6,644 bases of DNA from an uncultured Porphyromonadaceae bacterium. GTDB lineage: Bacteria; Bacteroidota; Bacteroidia; Bacteroidales; Muribaculaceae. The notes beneath the pieces are model-generated. The model was not told where the DNA came from and did no database searches. It saw only the letters and a program-made list of their open reading frames with translations. A program made the translations under genes and the position numbers. Below are positions 1-6,291 of this stretch, piece after piece; position 1 is the stretch's first letter; each line of letters begins with the position of its first letter. The stretch is from the NCBI GenBank assembly GCA_947176285.1, contig CAMWQF010000157.1:1-6644 (forward strand). The letters are read 5' to 3'.

Positions 1-50
1 AATTTCTCTATTGCTTTGTCCGGCTCGAAGCCTTTATTCCATAGTTTCAT
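1..50 (-). CDS. argH: Argininosuccinate lyase, N-terminal 16 codons (partial, runs off the window)
   Basis: Only the first 16 codons and two bases of the next are present, reading MKLWNKGFEPDKAIEK. I recognise this as the opening of Bacteroidota argininosuccinate lyases, which typically start MKLW-x-KG. The enzyme splits argininosuccinate into arginine and fumarate, the last step of arginine synthesis in the cytoplasm. The ATG lies six bases after the stop of the deacylase gene, so it is the next cistron of the same operon. No Shine-Dalgarno sequence is visible; the spacer is simply GATAAT. The active-site regions lie outside the window, so the call rests on the N-terminal match and on context: argH is the one late pathway enzyme otherwise missing from the cluster. 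Whether further genes follow cannot be seen. Confidence 0.85.
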   Translation of the reverse strand, partial: MKLWNKGFEPDKAIEK

Positions 51-56
51 ATTATC

Positions 57-1127
57 TTAGAGTTTCAGTGTCTTAATTAATTTGATATAAGTGTCTATTG
101 CCTCTGATATTTCAGAAATGCAAACATATTCATCGGCAGAATGTGATCTTGAGGACTGTCCAGGTCCTATTTTTAAGGATGGAATGCCATGCATCAGTGC
201 CATATCTGAGGTTGTGGGTGAAATGAAGGTTTCTTTGCCCAGAGATGAAGCGGCTTCTACGAGAGGATGATTAGTGTCTATGACCGAAGCATGCACTCGA
301 GTAGATCTGGGAGTCAGTTGGCTCCATTTCACTGTTTTTCTTAAGAGTTCTACTGTCTCTTCATTACTATAGGCATCCGTAGTTCTGACATCAACAACAT
401 ATGTGCATTTATCCGGCACCACATTATGTTGTGTGCCACAATTTATCATAGTCACGCTGACTTTGATCGGACCCAATATTTCACTTGTCTTTTCCGGCGA
501 GAAATTTCTGAGTCTTTCTATATCTTCGATAGCTCTATATAATGCGTTTATACCTTCATTTCGTGCTGCATGTCCGGCTTTTCCCGAAGCCACACAGTTC
601 AGCACGAGAAGTCCTCGTTCAGCAATAGCAGATTGCATCCCTGTCGGTTCTCCTACTATCACCATATCTGGAGTCAATCCATTTTCTGCAAGATGAGGTA
701 AAAAGGCTCTCATCCCATATTCTCCCATCACTTCTTCAGCGGCTGTTATGGCAAGAATCAGATTCACAGGAAGAGAAGTGTCATCCTTAAGGGCAAGAAA
801 AGCCATAGCAAGTGCCACTCCGGATGCGCCCGCATCATTACTGCCAAGACCGTAGAGTTTATCTCCTTCTATATCCGGACTGAATGGATCTCGTGTGTAT
901 GAAGAAGCAGGTCGCACTGTATCATGATGCGAGTTGAGCATCAGAATCGGTTTTGTAGTATCAAAATTAGGAGATAACACATACACATTGTTGTGAAATC
1001 TCTTTACATCACCTGCTCCGTTTTCTTTAAGCCATTTCTCCCATATGTCGGCAGTGGCTGATTCCTCCCTTGAAAAGGAAGGAGTCTTGATCAGTTGCTG
1101 AAGATGAGAAATGTAATCAACGCTCAT
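57..1127 (-). CDS. argE: M20-family deacylase of arginine synthesis, likely acting on N-succinyl-citrulline (ArgE/DapE-like)
   Basis: This 356-residue zinc-dependent amidohydrolase of the M20 (ArgE/DapE/CPG2) family probably removes the acyl group from the carbamoylated intermediate to give citrulline. The metal-site pattern is complete: H67-x-D69 in SHHDTV, D98 in SNDAGAS, the E131-E132 pair in AAEEVMG, E160 in VGEPTG, and H329 in SRSHSADE. The central dimerisation (lid) domain runs roughly from residue 168 to 280 and includes GKAGHAARN. Length is normal for the family. The ATG lies 12 bases after the argB stop and six bases before argH. Sequence alone does not separate ArgE from DapE (succinyl-diaminopimelate desuccinylase); the setting inside a complete arg operon decides it. 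Because the upstream transcarbamylase is of the N-succinylornithine type, the expected substrate is N-succinyl-L-citrulline rather than N-acetylornithine. That is inference from pathway order. Confidence 0.9.
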   Translation of the reverse strand: MSVDYISHLQQLIKTPSFSREESATADIWEKWLKENGAGDVKRFHNNVYVLSPNFDTTKPILMLNSHHDTVRPASSYTRDPFSPDIEGDKLYGLGSNDAGASGVALAMAFLALKDDTSLPVNLILAITAAEEVMGEYGMRAFLPHLAENGLTPDMVIVGEPTGMQSAIAERGLLVLNCVASGKAGHAARNEGINALYRAIEDIERLRNFSPEKTSEILGPIKVSVTMINCGTQHNVVPDKCTYVVDVRTTDAYSNEETVELLRKTVKWSQLTPRSTRVHASVIDTNHPLVEAASSLGKETFISPTTSDMALMHGIPSLKIGPGQSSRSHSADEYVCISEISEAIDTYIKLIKTLKL

Positions 1128-1139
1128 AGGATAATGTTC

Positions 1140-1919
1140 TTATCTGATGATGGTTCCGGTATTGTTCAGGAGATTTTCGGCTTTGCATATACGCACTTCT
1201 TTCACACCTTTTGAAGCAGAATCAAGCGCATTTGTCAGTTTGGGAATCATTCCTTTTGCAATTATTCCATCATCCTTAAGAGTTTTGAAGTTCTCCTTGG
1301 TGACTAAAGGAATTACGGAGTTCTCGTCATCAACATTTGCCAATACCCCCGCTTTCTCAAAACAGTAGGTAAGGACAGTAGGAGCGATGCGGGATGCACC
1401 TATGGCAATCGCAGACGCAACAGAATCAGCATTGCAATTCAGAAGAGTCCCGTTTCCGTCATGGCATATAGCACAAATCACCGGAGTAATTCCTGCTTCA
1501 AGAAGAATGCGTATAAGAATGTCGTTTACATCTTTAGGATCTATATCCCCAACAAAACCATAGTCTATCGGGGCTGCAGGTCTACGGGTTGCTTTAATAA
1601 TATTGCCATCTGCTCCGGAAAACCCGAGTGCATTGCATCCTTCAGCCTGAAGCATTGCCACTATTCTTTTGTTGATGAGTCCTGCATAGGTCATTGTGAC
1701 AATATCAAGGGTGGCGCGGTCAGTTACTCTCCTTCCTTCGATCATAGTTGTCTCGATACCCATTTCCTTGCTAAGACGTGTGGCTTCCTTGCCACCCCCA
1801 TGCACCAGAATTTTCGGGCCCTCAAGATTTGAGAAAAGTCTGACAAATTCATAAAGAGCAGTGGGATCGTCAATTACGTTCCCACCGATCTTTACAACAT
1901 TGATATTTTTAATTTCCAT
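1140..1919 (-). CDS. argB: N-acylglutamate kinase (N-acetyl/N-succinylglutamate kinase)
   Basis: This 259-residue amino acid kinase phosphorylates the gamma-carboxylate of N-acylglutamate with ATP. Recognisable motifs, in order, are VVKIGGN with K10 as the phosphate-binding lysine, LVHGGGKE (residues 39-45) forming the glycine-rich loop, EGRRVTD (61-67) for the acylglutamate site, LNCNAD (160-165) with the catalytic aspartate D165, and GMIPK (223-227) with K227 near the ATP phosphates. Length matches the E. coli enzyme (about 258 residues). The first beta strand begins almost at the start codon, so the extra N-terminal helix of arginine-inhibited hexameric kinases is absent. By analogy this points to an arginine-insensitive dimeric enzyme. 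In this operon the substrate is probably N-succinylglutamate, inferred from ArgF'. The ATG lies five bases after the argF' stop, behind an A-rich AGAAA spacer. Confidence 0.95.
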   Translation of the reverse strand: MEIKNINVVKIGGNVIDDPTALYEFVRLFSNLEGPKILVHGGGKEATRLSKEMGIETTMIEGRRVTDRATLDIVTMTYAGLINKRIVAMLQAEGCNALGFSGADGNIIKATRRPAAPIDYGFVGDIDPKDVNDILIRILLEAGITPVICAICHDGNGTLLNCNADSVASAIAIGASRIAPTVLTYCFEKAGVLANVDDENSVIPLVTKENFKTLKDDGIIAKGMIPKLTNALDSASKGVKEVRICKAENLLNNTGTIIR

Positions 1920-1924
1920 TTTCT

Positions 1925-2878
1925 TTAGAGGCTTTCAAGAAGTCGTTTAATCACTACCTGAGCGGAAATTTCTCTATTGGCTGCTTCAGGAATCACGATG
2001 CTTCTATCAGATTCTATCACATCATCTGTGACAATCATATTTCTTCTCACAGGCAGACAATGCATGAAGTATGCATTATTGGTAAGAGCCATTTTTTCAG
2101 CATCTACTGTCCAGTCTCTATCTGTTGAGAGAACTTTCCCATAGTTGGGATCTGCATAAGCTGACCAGTTTTTTGCATATATGAAATCTGCTCCTTCGAA
2201 TGCTTTGCGTTGGTCATATTCAATCTTGGCTCCTTGAGTGAAAGCCGGATCCAGTTCGTAGCCATGTGGATGGGTTATCACAAAGTCATATCCTGCGGCT
2301 ATCATCCATTCAGCAAAGGAATTCGGAACTGCTTGGGGGAGTGCTTTGGGATGAGGTGCCCATGTCATCACCACTTTTGGACGTTGTTTGGTTTTATATT
2401 CCTCGATTGTGATGAGGTCAGCAAAACTTTGGAGTGGATGTCTGGTGGCAGCCTCCATGCTGAACACAGGTTTGCCGGAATATTTGATGAATTGGGATAT
2501 TACTTTCTCTTCATAGTCATCCTTTTTGTTGGTGAGTCCTGCAAAAGAGCGCACTCCGATGATGTCGCAATAACATCCCATAACAGGAATTGCCTCGAGA
2601 AGATGCTCTGCTTTGTCTCCATCCATGATCACGCCTCGTTCTGTCTCAAGTTTCCATGCACCTTGGTTCACGTCAAGAACGATGACATTCATGCCGAGGT
2701 TCATGGCGGCTTTCTGAGTCGATAGTCGTGTTCGGAGTGATGAATTGAAAAATATCATTAGCAGTGTCTTGTTTCTTCCAAGACCTGTGAAGGCGAATTT
2801 ATCTTTCTTTATGAGAGCGGCCTCAGCAAGGGCTTTGTCGAGCGGGCCGATATCCTGAACACAAGTGAATTTTTTCAT
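1925..2878 (-). CDS. argF': N-succinylornithine carbamoyltransferase (SOTCase type)
   Basis: This 317-residue transcarbamylase transfers a carbamoyl group from carbamoyl phosphate to an N-acylated ornithine. It is very close to the structurally characterised Bacteroides fragilis N-succinylornithine transcarbamylase, as I remember that sequence, and begins the same way (MKKFTCVQDIG). Motifs are SSLRTR (residues 46-51, carbamoyl phosphate binding), MDGDKAEH (85-92, acyl-group recognition), ATRHPLQ around 144-150, TWAPHPKALPQ, and HCLPVRRN (273-280) with the catalytic-region cysteine. Residue 90, where glutamate gives acetylornithine and proline gives succinylornithine specificity, is alanine here, which still favours the succinyl substrate. 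I chose the ATG at 2876-2878. An in-frame TTG at 2885-2887 would add three residues, but the ATG matches the B. fragilis start and sits 11 bases after argD. The succinyl substrate is a strong inference, not shown directly. Confidence 0.94.
   Translation of the reverse strand: MKKFTCVQDIGPLDKALAEAALIKKDKFAFTGLGRNKTLLMIFFNSSLRTRLSTQKAAMNLGMNVIVLDVNQGAWKLETERGVIMDGDKAEHLLEAIPVMGCYCDIIGVRSFAGLTNKKDDYEEKVISQFIKYSGKPVFSMEAATRHPLQSFADLITIEEYKTKQRPKVVMTWAPHPKALPQAVPNSFAEWMIAAGYDFVITHPHGYELDPAFTQGAKIEYDQRKAFEGADFIYAKNWSAYADPNYGKVLSTDRDWTVDAEKMALTNNAYFMHCLPVRRNMIVTDDVIESDRSIVIPEAANREISAQVVIKRLLESL
2059..2077. repeat. Perfect inverted repeat inside argF' (7-bp arms, 5-bp spacer)
   Basis: The plus strand reads AATGCAT, GAAGT, ATGCATT, so the two seven-base arms are exact reverse complements. 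It has the size of an ArgR-type ARG box (about 18 bp, inverted TGAAT-like arms), but the arms are TGCAT/ATGCA and the spacing is one base longer than the usual box. It lies in codons for NAYFMHC next to the conserved HCLP motif, so coding constraint may fully explain it. No regulatory role can be claimed. Confidence 0.4.
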
Positions 2879-2889
2879 TGTCTGCAATT

Positions 2890-4020
2890 TTAAGAATTTA
2901 TAGCCTTCTTCAATTCAGTAAGGAAGATGTCTGCATCCTTTTTAGATAGGTTTAGTGCGGGCAAGAGTCTTACTGTTAATTTCCCTGCTCCTCCTGTGAA
3001 AATATGATGGTCGAAAAGCAGTTTCTTTCTAAGTTCTCCTCCTGTAAAGCCTTCTACCTCAAATCCGATCATTAGTCCGCGTCCCCGCACATCAGTAATC
3101 TGTGGAATTTTCTTCAGTTCCTCTATCAGATATGCACCGGTCTCAGCAGCGTTTTCCACAAGTTTCTCATCCTCAATAATGTCAAGCACCGAGATTGCAG
3201 CGGCGCATGCGAGATGGTTTCCTCCGAAAGTAGTGCCAAGCATTCCCTTTTTTGCTTCTATTGAAGGAGAAATGAGGACTGCACCCATAGGAAATCCATT
3301 AGCAATTCCCTTTGCGCAGGTAATTATATCCGGCTTGATATCGTGGTGCTGATGAGCAAAGAATTTCCCTGAGCGTCCATATCCTGACTGAATTTCGTCA
3401 AGAATTAGCAGGGTCTCGGTTTCTTTACATTCATGTTCAAGAGCCCGCATGAATTCTGTAGATGGTTCGTGAATACCTGCAACTCCTTGGATGCCTTCAA
3501 TGATAGCAGCCGCATATTCTTTTGTGGAAAGAGCGTCTTTCATCGCGTCAAAGTCATTCATAGGAATGAAAGTGACATTTTCAGTCTTGTTGAAAGGTGC
3601 TTGGATAGCCGGATTGTCAGTGGCTGCCACTGCTCCTGATGTGCGTCCGTGGAATGCATGCCCAAATGCAAGAATCTTACTTCTGCCGGTAGCGAATGAG
3701 GCTAATTTCATCGCGTTTTCATTCGCTTCCGCTCCCGAATTGCAAAGGAACAGAGCATAGTCGTCATATCCAGATGCTTTACCCAATTTCTCGGCAAGTC
3801 GCTCTTGAAGAGAATTAAGCACAGAATTAGAATAGAAACCAAGGGCAGCCACCTGTTTTGATACTGCATCTACATAGCGGGGATGTGCATGCCCTACGGA
3901 TATTACAGCGTGTCCTCCATATAGGTCAAGATATTCAGTTCCGTCTGCAGTGTAGACATGATTTCCTATACCCTTTACAGGTTCTATGTCATATAGTGAA
4001 TATACATCAAATAGTTTCAT
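2890..4020 (-). CDS. argD: N-acetylornithine/N-succinylornithine aminotransferase
   Basis: This 376-residue class-III pyridoxal-phosphate aminotransferase converts N-acyl-glutamate semialdehyde to N-acylornithine using glutamate as amino donor. Family signatures appear in order: DLYGGHAVISVGHAHP (residues 33-47), NSGAEANE (94-101) for cofactor phosphate binding, the FHGRT segment (123-127), LDEIQSGYGRSG (207-218) with D208 contacting the pyridine nitrogen, CAKGIANGFPMGA (235-247) with K237 as the Schiff-base lysine, GTTFGGNH (262-269), and a C-terminal RLLP (351-354) with the likely carboxylate-binding R351. Length is slightly short for the family (about 390-400) but all core elements are present. 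The ATG is three bases downstream of the argC stop; argF' follows after 11 bases. ArgD proteins often accept both acetyl and succinyl substrates, so specificity is left open; pathway context suggests N-succinyl. Confidence 0.95.
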   Translation of the reverse strand: MKLFDVYSLYDIEPVKGIGNHVYTADGTEYLDLYGGHAVISVGHAHPRYVDAVSKQVAALGFYSNSVLNSLQERLAEKLGKASGYDDYALFLCNSGAEANENAMKLASFATGRSKILAFGHAFHGRTSGAVAATDNPAIQAPFNKTENVTFIPMNDFDAMKDALSTKEYAAAIIEGIQGVAGIHEPSTEFMRALEHECKETETLLILDEIQSGYGRSGKFFAHQHHDIKPDIITCAKGIANGFPMGAVLISPSIEAKKGMLGTTFGGNHLACAAAISVLDIIEDEKLVENAAETGAYLIEELKKIPQITDVRGRGLMIGFEVEGFTGGELRKKLLFDHHIFTGGAGKLTVRLLPALNLSKKDADIFLTELKKAINS

Positions 4021-4023
4021 AAT

Positions 4024-4992
4024 TCAAAATGCTGATGGTTTAAGACGAAGCCCGGTGGTCTGGTCTATTCCGAGCATGATGTTCATGTTCTGAACTGCCT
4101 GTCCGGAAGCCCCTTTCAGAAGATTGTCGATAGCGCAGGTCACAAGTAGTTTATTTCCATGTTTTTCAACATGAATGATCGCCTTATTGGTATTCACTGC
4201 CTGTTTAAGGTCAATTGAGTGATCGCTTACTACTGTGAAGGGTGCATCTTTATAGTATTCCTTATAAAGAGAAGTCACTTCTTCATCACTCAGATTGCAG
4301 TCAAGGGTGGTGACTGCAAATATTCCTCTAGGGAAGTCGCCTCTCATCGGCACGAAGTTGATTGTCGCGCTGTTATCCGGCTGGAGTTTTTTCAGCGATG
4401 CACCTATCTCTATCAGATGCTGGTGGGTAAAAGGTTTGTAGACAGAGATATTATCGTTTCGCCAACTGAAATGGGTAGTGGCGCCCGGTTTTACTCCTGC
4501 TCCGGTCGATCCGGTAAGTGCTGTGATGTTTATGTCTCCGTTCTCCGGTAAAAGATGAGCTTTGGCAAGAGGAAGGAGTGAAAGTTGTAGGGCAGTCGCA
4601 AAACATCCCGGGTTTGCTACAGAATCAGATTCAGAAATTTTCTCAAATTGAAGTTCAGGGAGGCCGTAAACGTACCCTTCACTTTCATCCCGGAAATCTT
4701 GAGCGAGGTCAATTACTTTTAGTCCGTCAGGCCTTGAGTTCTCTTCCCAAAACTTTTTGCTCTGTCCATGTGCGGAGCAAAGGAAAAGGATGTCTATTTT
4801 ATCGAGGGGATGCGAATCAGAAAAAACTATGTCTGTTTCTCCCAAAAGACCTCCATGTACGTCGGTTATCGGTTTTCCTGCGTTGCTTGATGAGTGCACA
4901 AACTCAATGCTCACCTCAGGATGATTGATGAGCAGGCGGAGGAGTTCGCCGGCTGTATATCCGGCGCCTCCGATTATTCCAATCTTTTTCAC
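4024..4992 (-). CDS. argC: N-acyl-gamma-glutamyl-phosphate reductase
   Basis: This 322-residue NADPH-dependent reductase makes N-acylglutamate semialdehyde from the acyl phosphate produced by ArgB. The N-terminal dinucleotide-binding loop is GIIGGAGYTAGELLRLL (residues 5-21). The catalytic cysteine is C130 in ANPGCFAT, which forms the thioester intermediate. TGSTGAGVKPG (160-170) and FTHQHLIEI (188-196, with H192 the probable general base) follow, and KGASGQAVQNMNIMLG (293-308) is the well-conserved C-terminal signature. The start is GTG at 4990-4992. It overlaps the argG stop in a GTGA quartet, which suggests translational coupling; no better upstream start fits, because the protein already begins two residues before the first beta strand. 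Length is near the shorter bacterial ArgC form (about 320-345). The likely physiological substrate is the N-succinyl compound, by inference from ArgF'. Confidence 0.96.
   Translation of the reverse strand: MKKIGIIGGAGYTAGELLRLLINHPEVSIEFVHSSSNAGKPITDVHGGLLGETDIVFSDSHPLDKIDILFLCSAHGQSKKFWEENSRPDGLKVIDLAQDFRDESEGYVYGLPELQFEKISESDSVANPGCFATALQLSLLPLAKAHLLPENGDINITALTGSTGAGVKPGATTHFSWRNDNISVYKPFTHQHLIEIGASLKKLQPDNSATINFVPMRGDFPRGIFAVTTLDCNLSDEEVTSLYKEYYKDAPFTVVSDHSIDLKQAVNTNKAIIHVEKHGNKLLVTCAIDNLLKGASGQAVQNMNIMLGIDQTTGLRLKPSAF
4989..4992 (-). other. GTGA stop-start overlap coupling argG and argC
   Basis: On the minus strand the argG stop TGA (4991-4989) shares bases with the argC start GTG (4992-4990). 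The only upstream purine-rich signal is a weak GGTAAG within the last codons of argG. Such overlaps usually mean the downstream cistron is translated by ribosomes finishing the upstream one. It is the only gene overlap in this operon. Confidence 0.85.
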
Positions 4993-6206
4993 TCTGACTT
5001 ACCGTTTTTTATCTGATTGTTGTGGTAAATCTTCATCTGATTTGCGAGAATCTTGGTGAATCCCTTCACGTCATCAGCAGTCCAAGCCTTGTTGACTTCT
5101 CCATATTCGCCGAAGTCTGTCTTCATCAGGTCGAAAGGTGAGTCAACGCCTACGAGAGTATATGAATAGGGACGGAGCGTCAGTTCTACAGTGCCGGTCA
5201 CGTTGCGCTGGGAACTTTCAAGCATCTTCTCTATGTCGCGCATCACAGGCTCAAGATACTGTGCCTCGTGTAGGAACATGCCATACCATGTGCCAACTTG
5301 GTCTTTCCAGTACTGTTGCCACTTGGTAAGAGTGTGTTTCTCAAGCATCTTATGGGCTGCAATGATGAGGATAGGACCGGCTGCCTCGAAACCAACACGT
5401 CCCTTTATGCCGATAATAGTGTCGCCTATATGCATGTCGCGTCCTATTCCGAAGCGTGAACCGATACGTTCCACTTCTCTGATAGCCTCTATCTTATTAT
5501 CGTATTCCTTGCCGTTGACTGCTGAAATTTCACCTTCTTTGAATGAAATCGTGAGTTTTTCCGGTTCAGTGGCTGTCACTTGAGATGGATATGCATGTTC
5601 CGGTAGGGTTTGATCTGAATGCAATGTTTCCTTTCCTCCGATTGAAGTGCCCCAAAGCCCTTTGTTGATGGAATATTCCATCTTCTTGAAGTCCGCTTCA
5701 TAACCATGCTTCTTAAGATAGTCGATTTCGTATTCTCTCGTGAGCGTTAAGTCTCGCGTCGGTGTTATGATCTCGATTTCGGGAGCAAGGATTTGGAATG
5801 TAAGGTCAAAGCGTACCTGATCGTTGCCGGCACCTGTTGACCCATGAGCAATGGCATCCACGCCAAGTTTTTTTGCGTATTCTATTGTGGCTATAGCCTG
5901 GAATATTCTTTCAGAACTTACTGAGATAGGGTAGGTGCCGTTTCGAAGCACGTTTCCGGCTATCATATATTTTATGCTCTTGTCGTAATAATCTTTTGTG
6001 ACATCGAGTGTTGCATGGGATGCTGCTCCAAGACGTTTGGATCGATCGGCTATTTCTTCCAGTTCCTTTTCTGAAAAACCGCCGGTGTTTGCAATAGCGG
6101 TATGAACTTCATAACCAAGATCTTCTGAGAGATATTTTACTGCAAATGAGGTATCAAGACCTCCTGAAAATGCAAGAAGCACTTTCTTTTTTTTATTTTC
6201 TGTCAT
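4989..6206 (-). CDS. argG: Argininosuccinate synthase
   Basis: This 405-residue cytoplasmic ligase joins citrulline and aspartate with ATP, giving argininosuccinate, AMP and pyrophosphate. The N-terminal PP-loop for ATP is clear: LLAFSGGLDTSFAVKYL (residues 10-26). The second signature, AHGSTGAGNDQVRFD (120-134), is the counterpart of the usual AHG-x-TGKGNDQVRFE and has alanine in place of lysine and a final aspartate. The synthetase domain follows, with EYSINKGLWGTSIGG (177-191) and RFGIGRDMHIGDTIIGIKGR (251-270). Length is normal. The ATG is preceded by an A/T-rich leader without a Shine-Dalgarno sequence, as is common in Bacteroidota. Codons 5-8 are a lysine run containing an A8 tract. It overlaps argC by four bases and is separated from the upstream GNAT gene by 85 bases, the loosest junction in the operon. 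It feeds ArgH at the far end of the cluster. Confidence 0.97.
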   Translation of the reverse strand: MTENKKKKVLLAFSGGLDTSFAVKYLSEDLGYEVHTAIANTGGFSEKELEEIADRSKRLGAASHATLDVTKDYYDKSIKYMIAGNVLRNGTYPISVSSERIFQAIATIEYAKKLGVDAIAHGSTGAGNDQVRFDLTFQILAPEIEIITPTRDLTLTREYEIDYLKKHGYEADFKKMEYSINKGLWGTSIGGKETLHSDQTLPEHAYPSQVTATEPEKLTISFKEGEISAVNGKEYDNKIEAIREVERIGSRFGIGRDMHIGDTIIGIKGRVGFEAAGPILIIAAHKMLEKHTLTKWQQYWKDQVGTWYGMFLHEAQYLEPVMRDIEKMLESSQRNVTGTVELTLRPYSYTLVGVDSPFDLMKTDFGEYGEVNKAWTADDVKGFTKILANQMKIYHNNQIKNGKSE

Positions 6207-6291
6207 TTTTAACTTAGATTTCTATTCTTGAAACTTTTGAGTTTTACCTTCACTTAATCTACGCGCAAGCTGGAAAGCCTGCTCTCCATGA
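6207..6291 (-). other. 85-bp GNAT-argG intergenic segment with an open +1 frame
   Basis: This is the only sizeable gap between genes. I saw no Bacteroides-type promoter (TTTG with TAnnTTTG) and no Shine-Dalgarno sequence. A short hairpin with one G-U pair is possible (GCAGGC and GCTTGC around a six-base loop, 6266-6283), but no T-run follows, so it is not a convincing terminator. In the frame one base downstream of the GNAT frame, the segment encodes NHGEQAFQLARRLSEG and a few more residues before a TAG at 6224-6222, only 15 bases before the argG ATG. It may therefore be coding sequence separated from the GNAT gene by a frameshift, or simply an untranslated leader. Confidence 0.4.

Noticed and set aside
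57..1127. DapE (lysine pathway) as the identity of the M20 gene
   Set aside because: It is possible by sequence, but the gene sits between argB and argH with 12- and 6-base gaps in an operon that otherwise lacks a deacylase.
1461..1832. Plus-strand open frame of 123 codons opposite argB
   Set aside because: It is antisense to conserved argB motifs, has an odd Cys/Asn/Tyr-rich composition and no family resemblance.
2210..2725. Plus-strand open frame of 171 codons opposite argF'
   Set aside because: It lies entirely within the strongly supported argF' gene on the other strand, shows no recognisable domain and has no neighbouring plus-strand genes; it is a shadow frame.
2879..2887. TTG start three codons upstream for argF'
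   Set aside because: The ATG at 2876-2878 gives the same N-terminus as the B. fragilis enzyme, and the extension adds only MQT; TTG is a weaker choice.
5191..5583. Plus-strand open frame of 130 codons opposite argG
   Set aside because: It is antisense to conserved argG sequence, has a low-quality composition and no supporting start signal.
6266..6283. Hairpin GCAGGC/GCTTGC as a terminator between GNAT and argG
   Set aside because: The stem is only six pairs including a G-U, with no following U-run; the tight arg gene order argues for read-through.
6254..6289. Possible 11-codon leader peptide (MESRLSSLRVD) before argG with two Arg codons
   Set aside because: There are only two Arg codons, not adjacent, with no terminator-antiterminator structure or T-run downstream and no ribosome binding site, so attenuation is unsupported.
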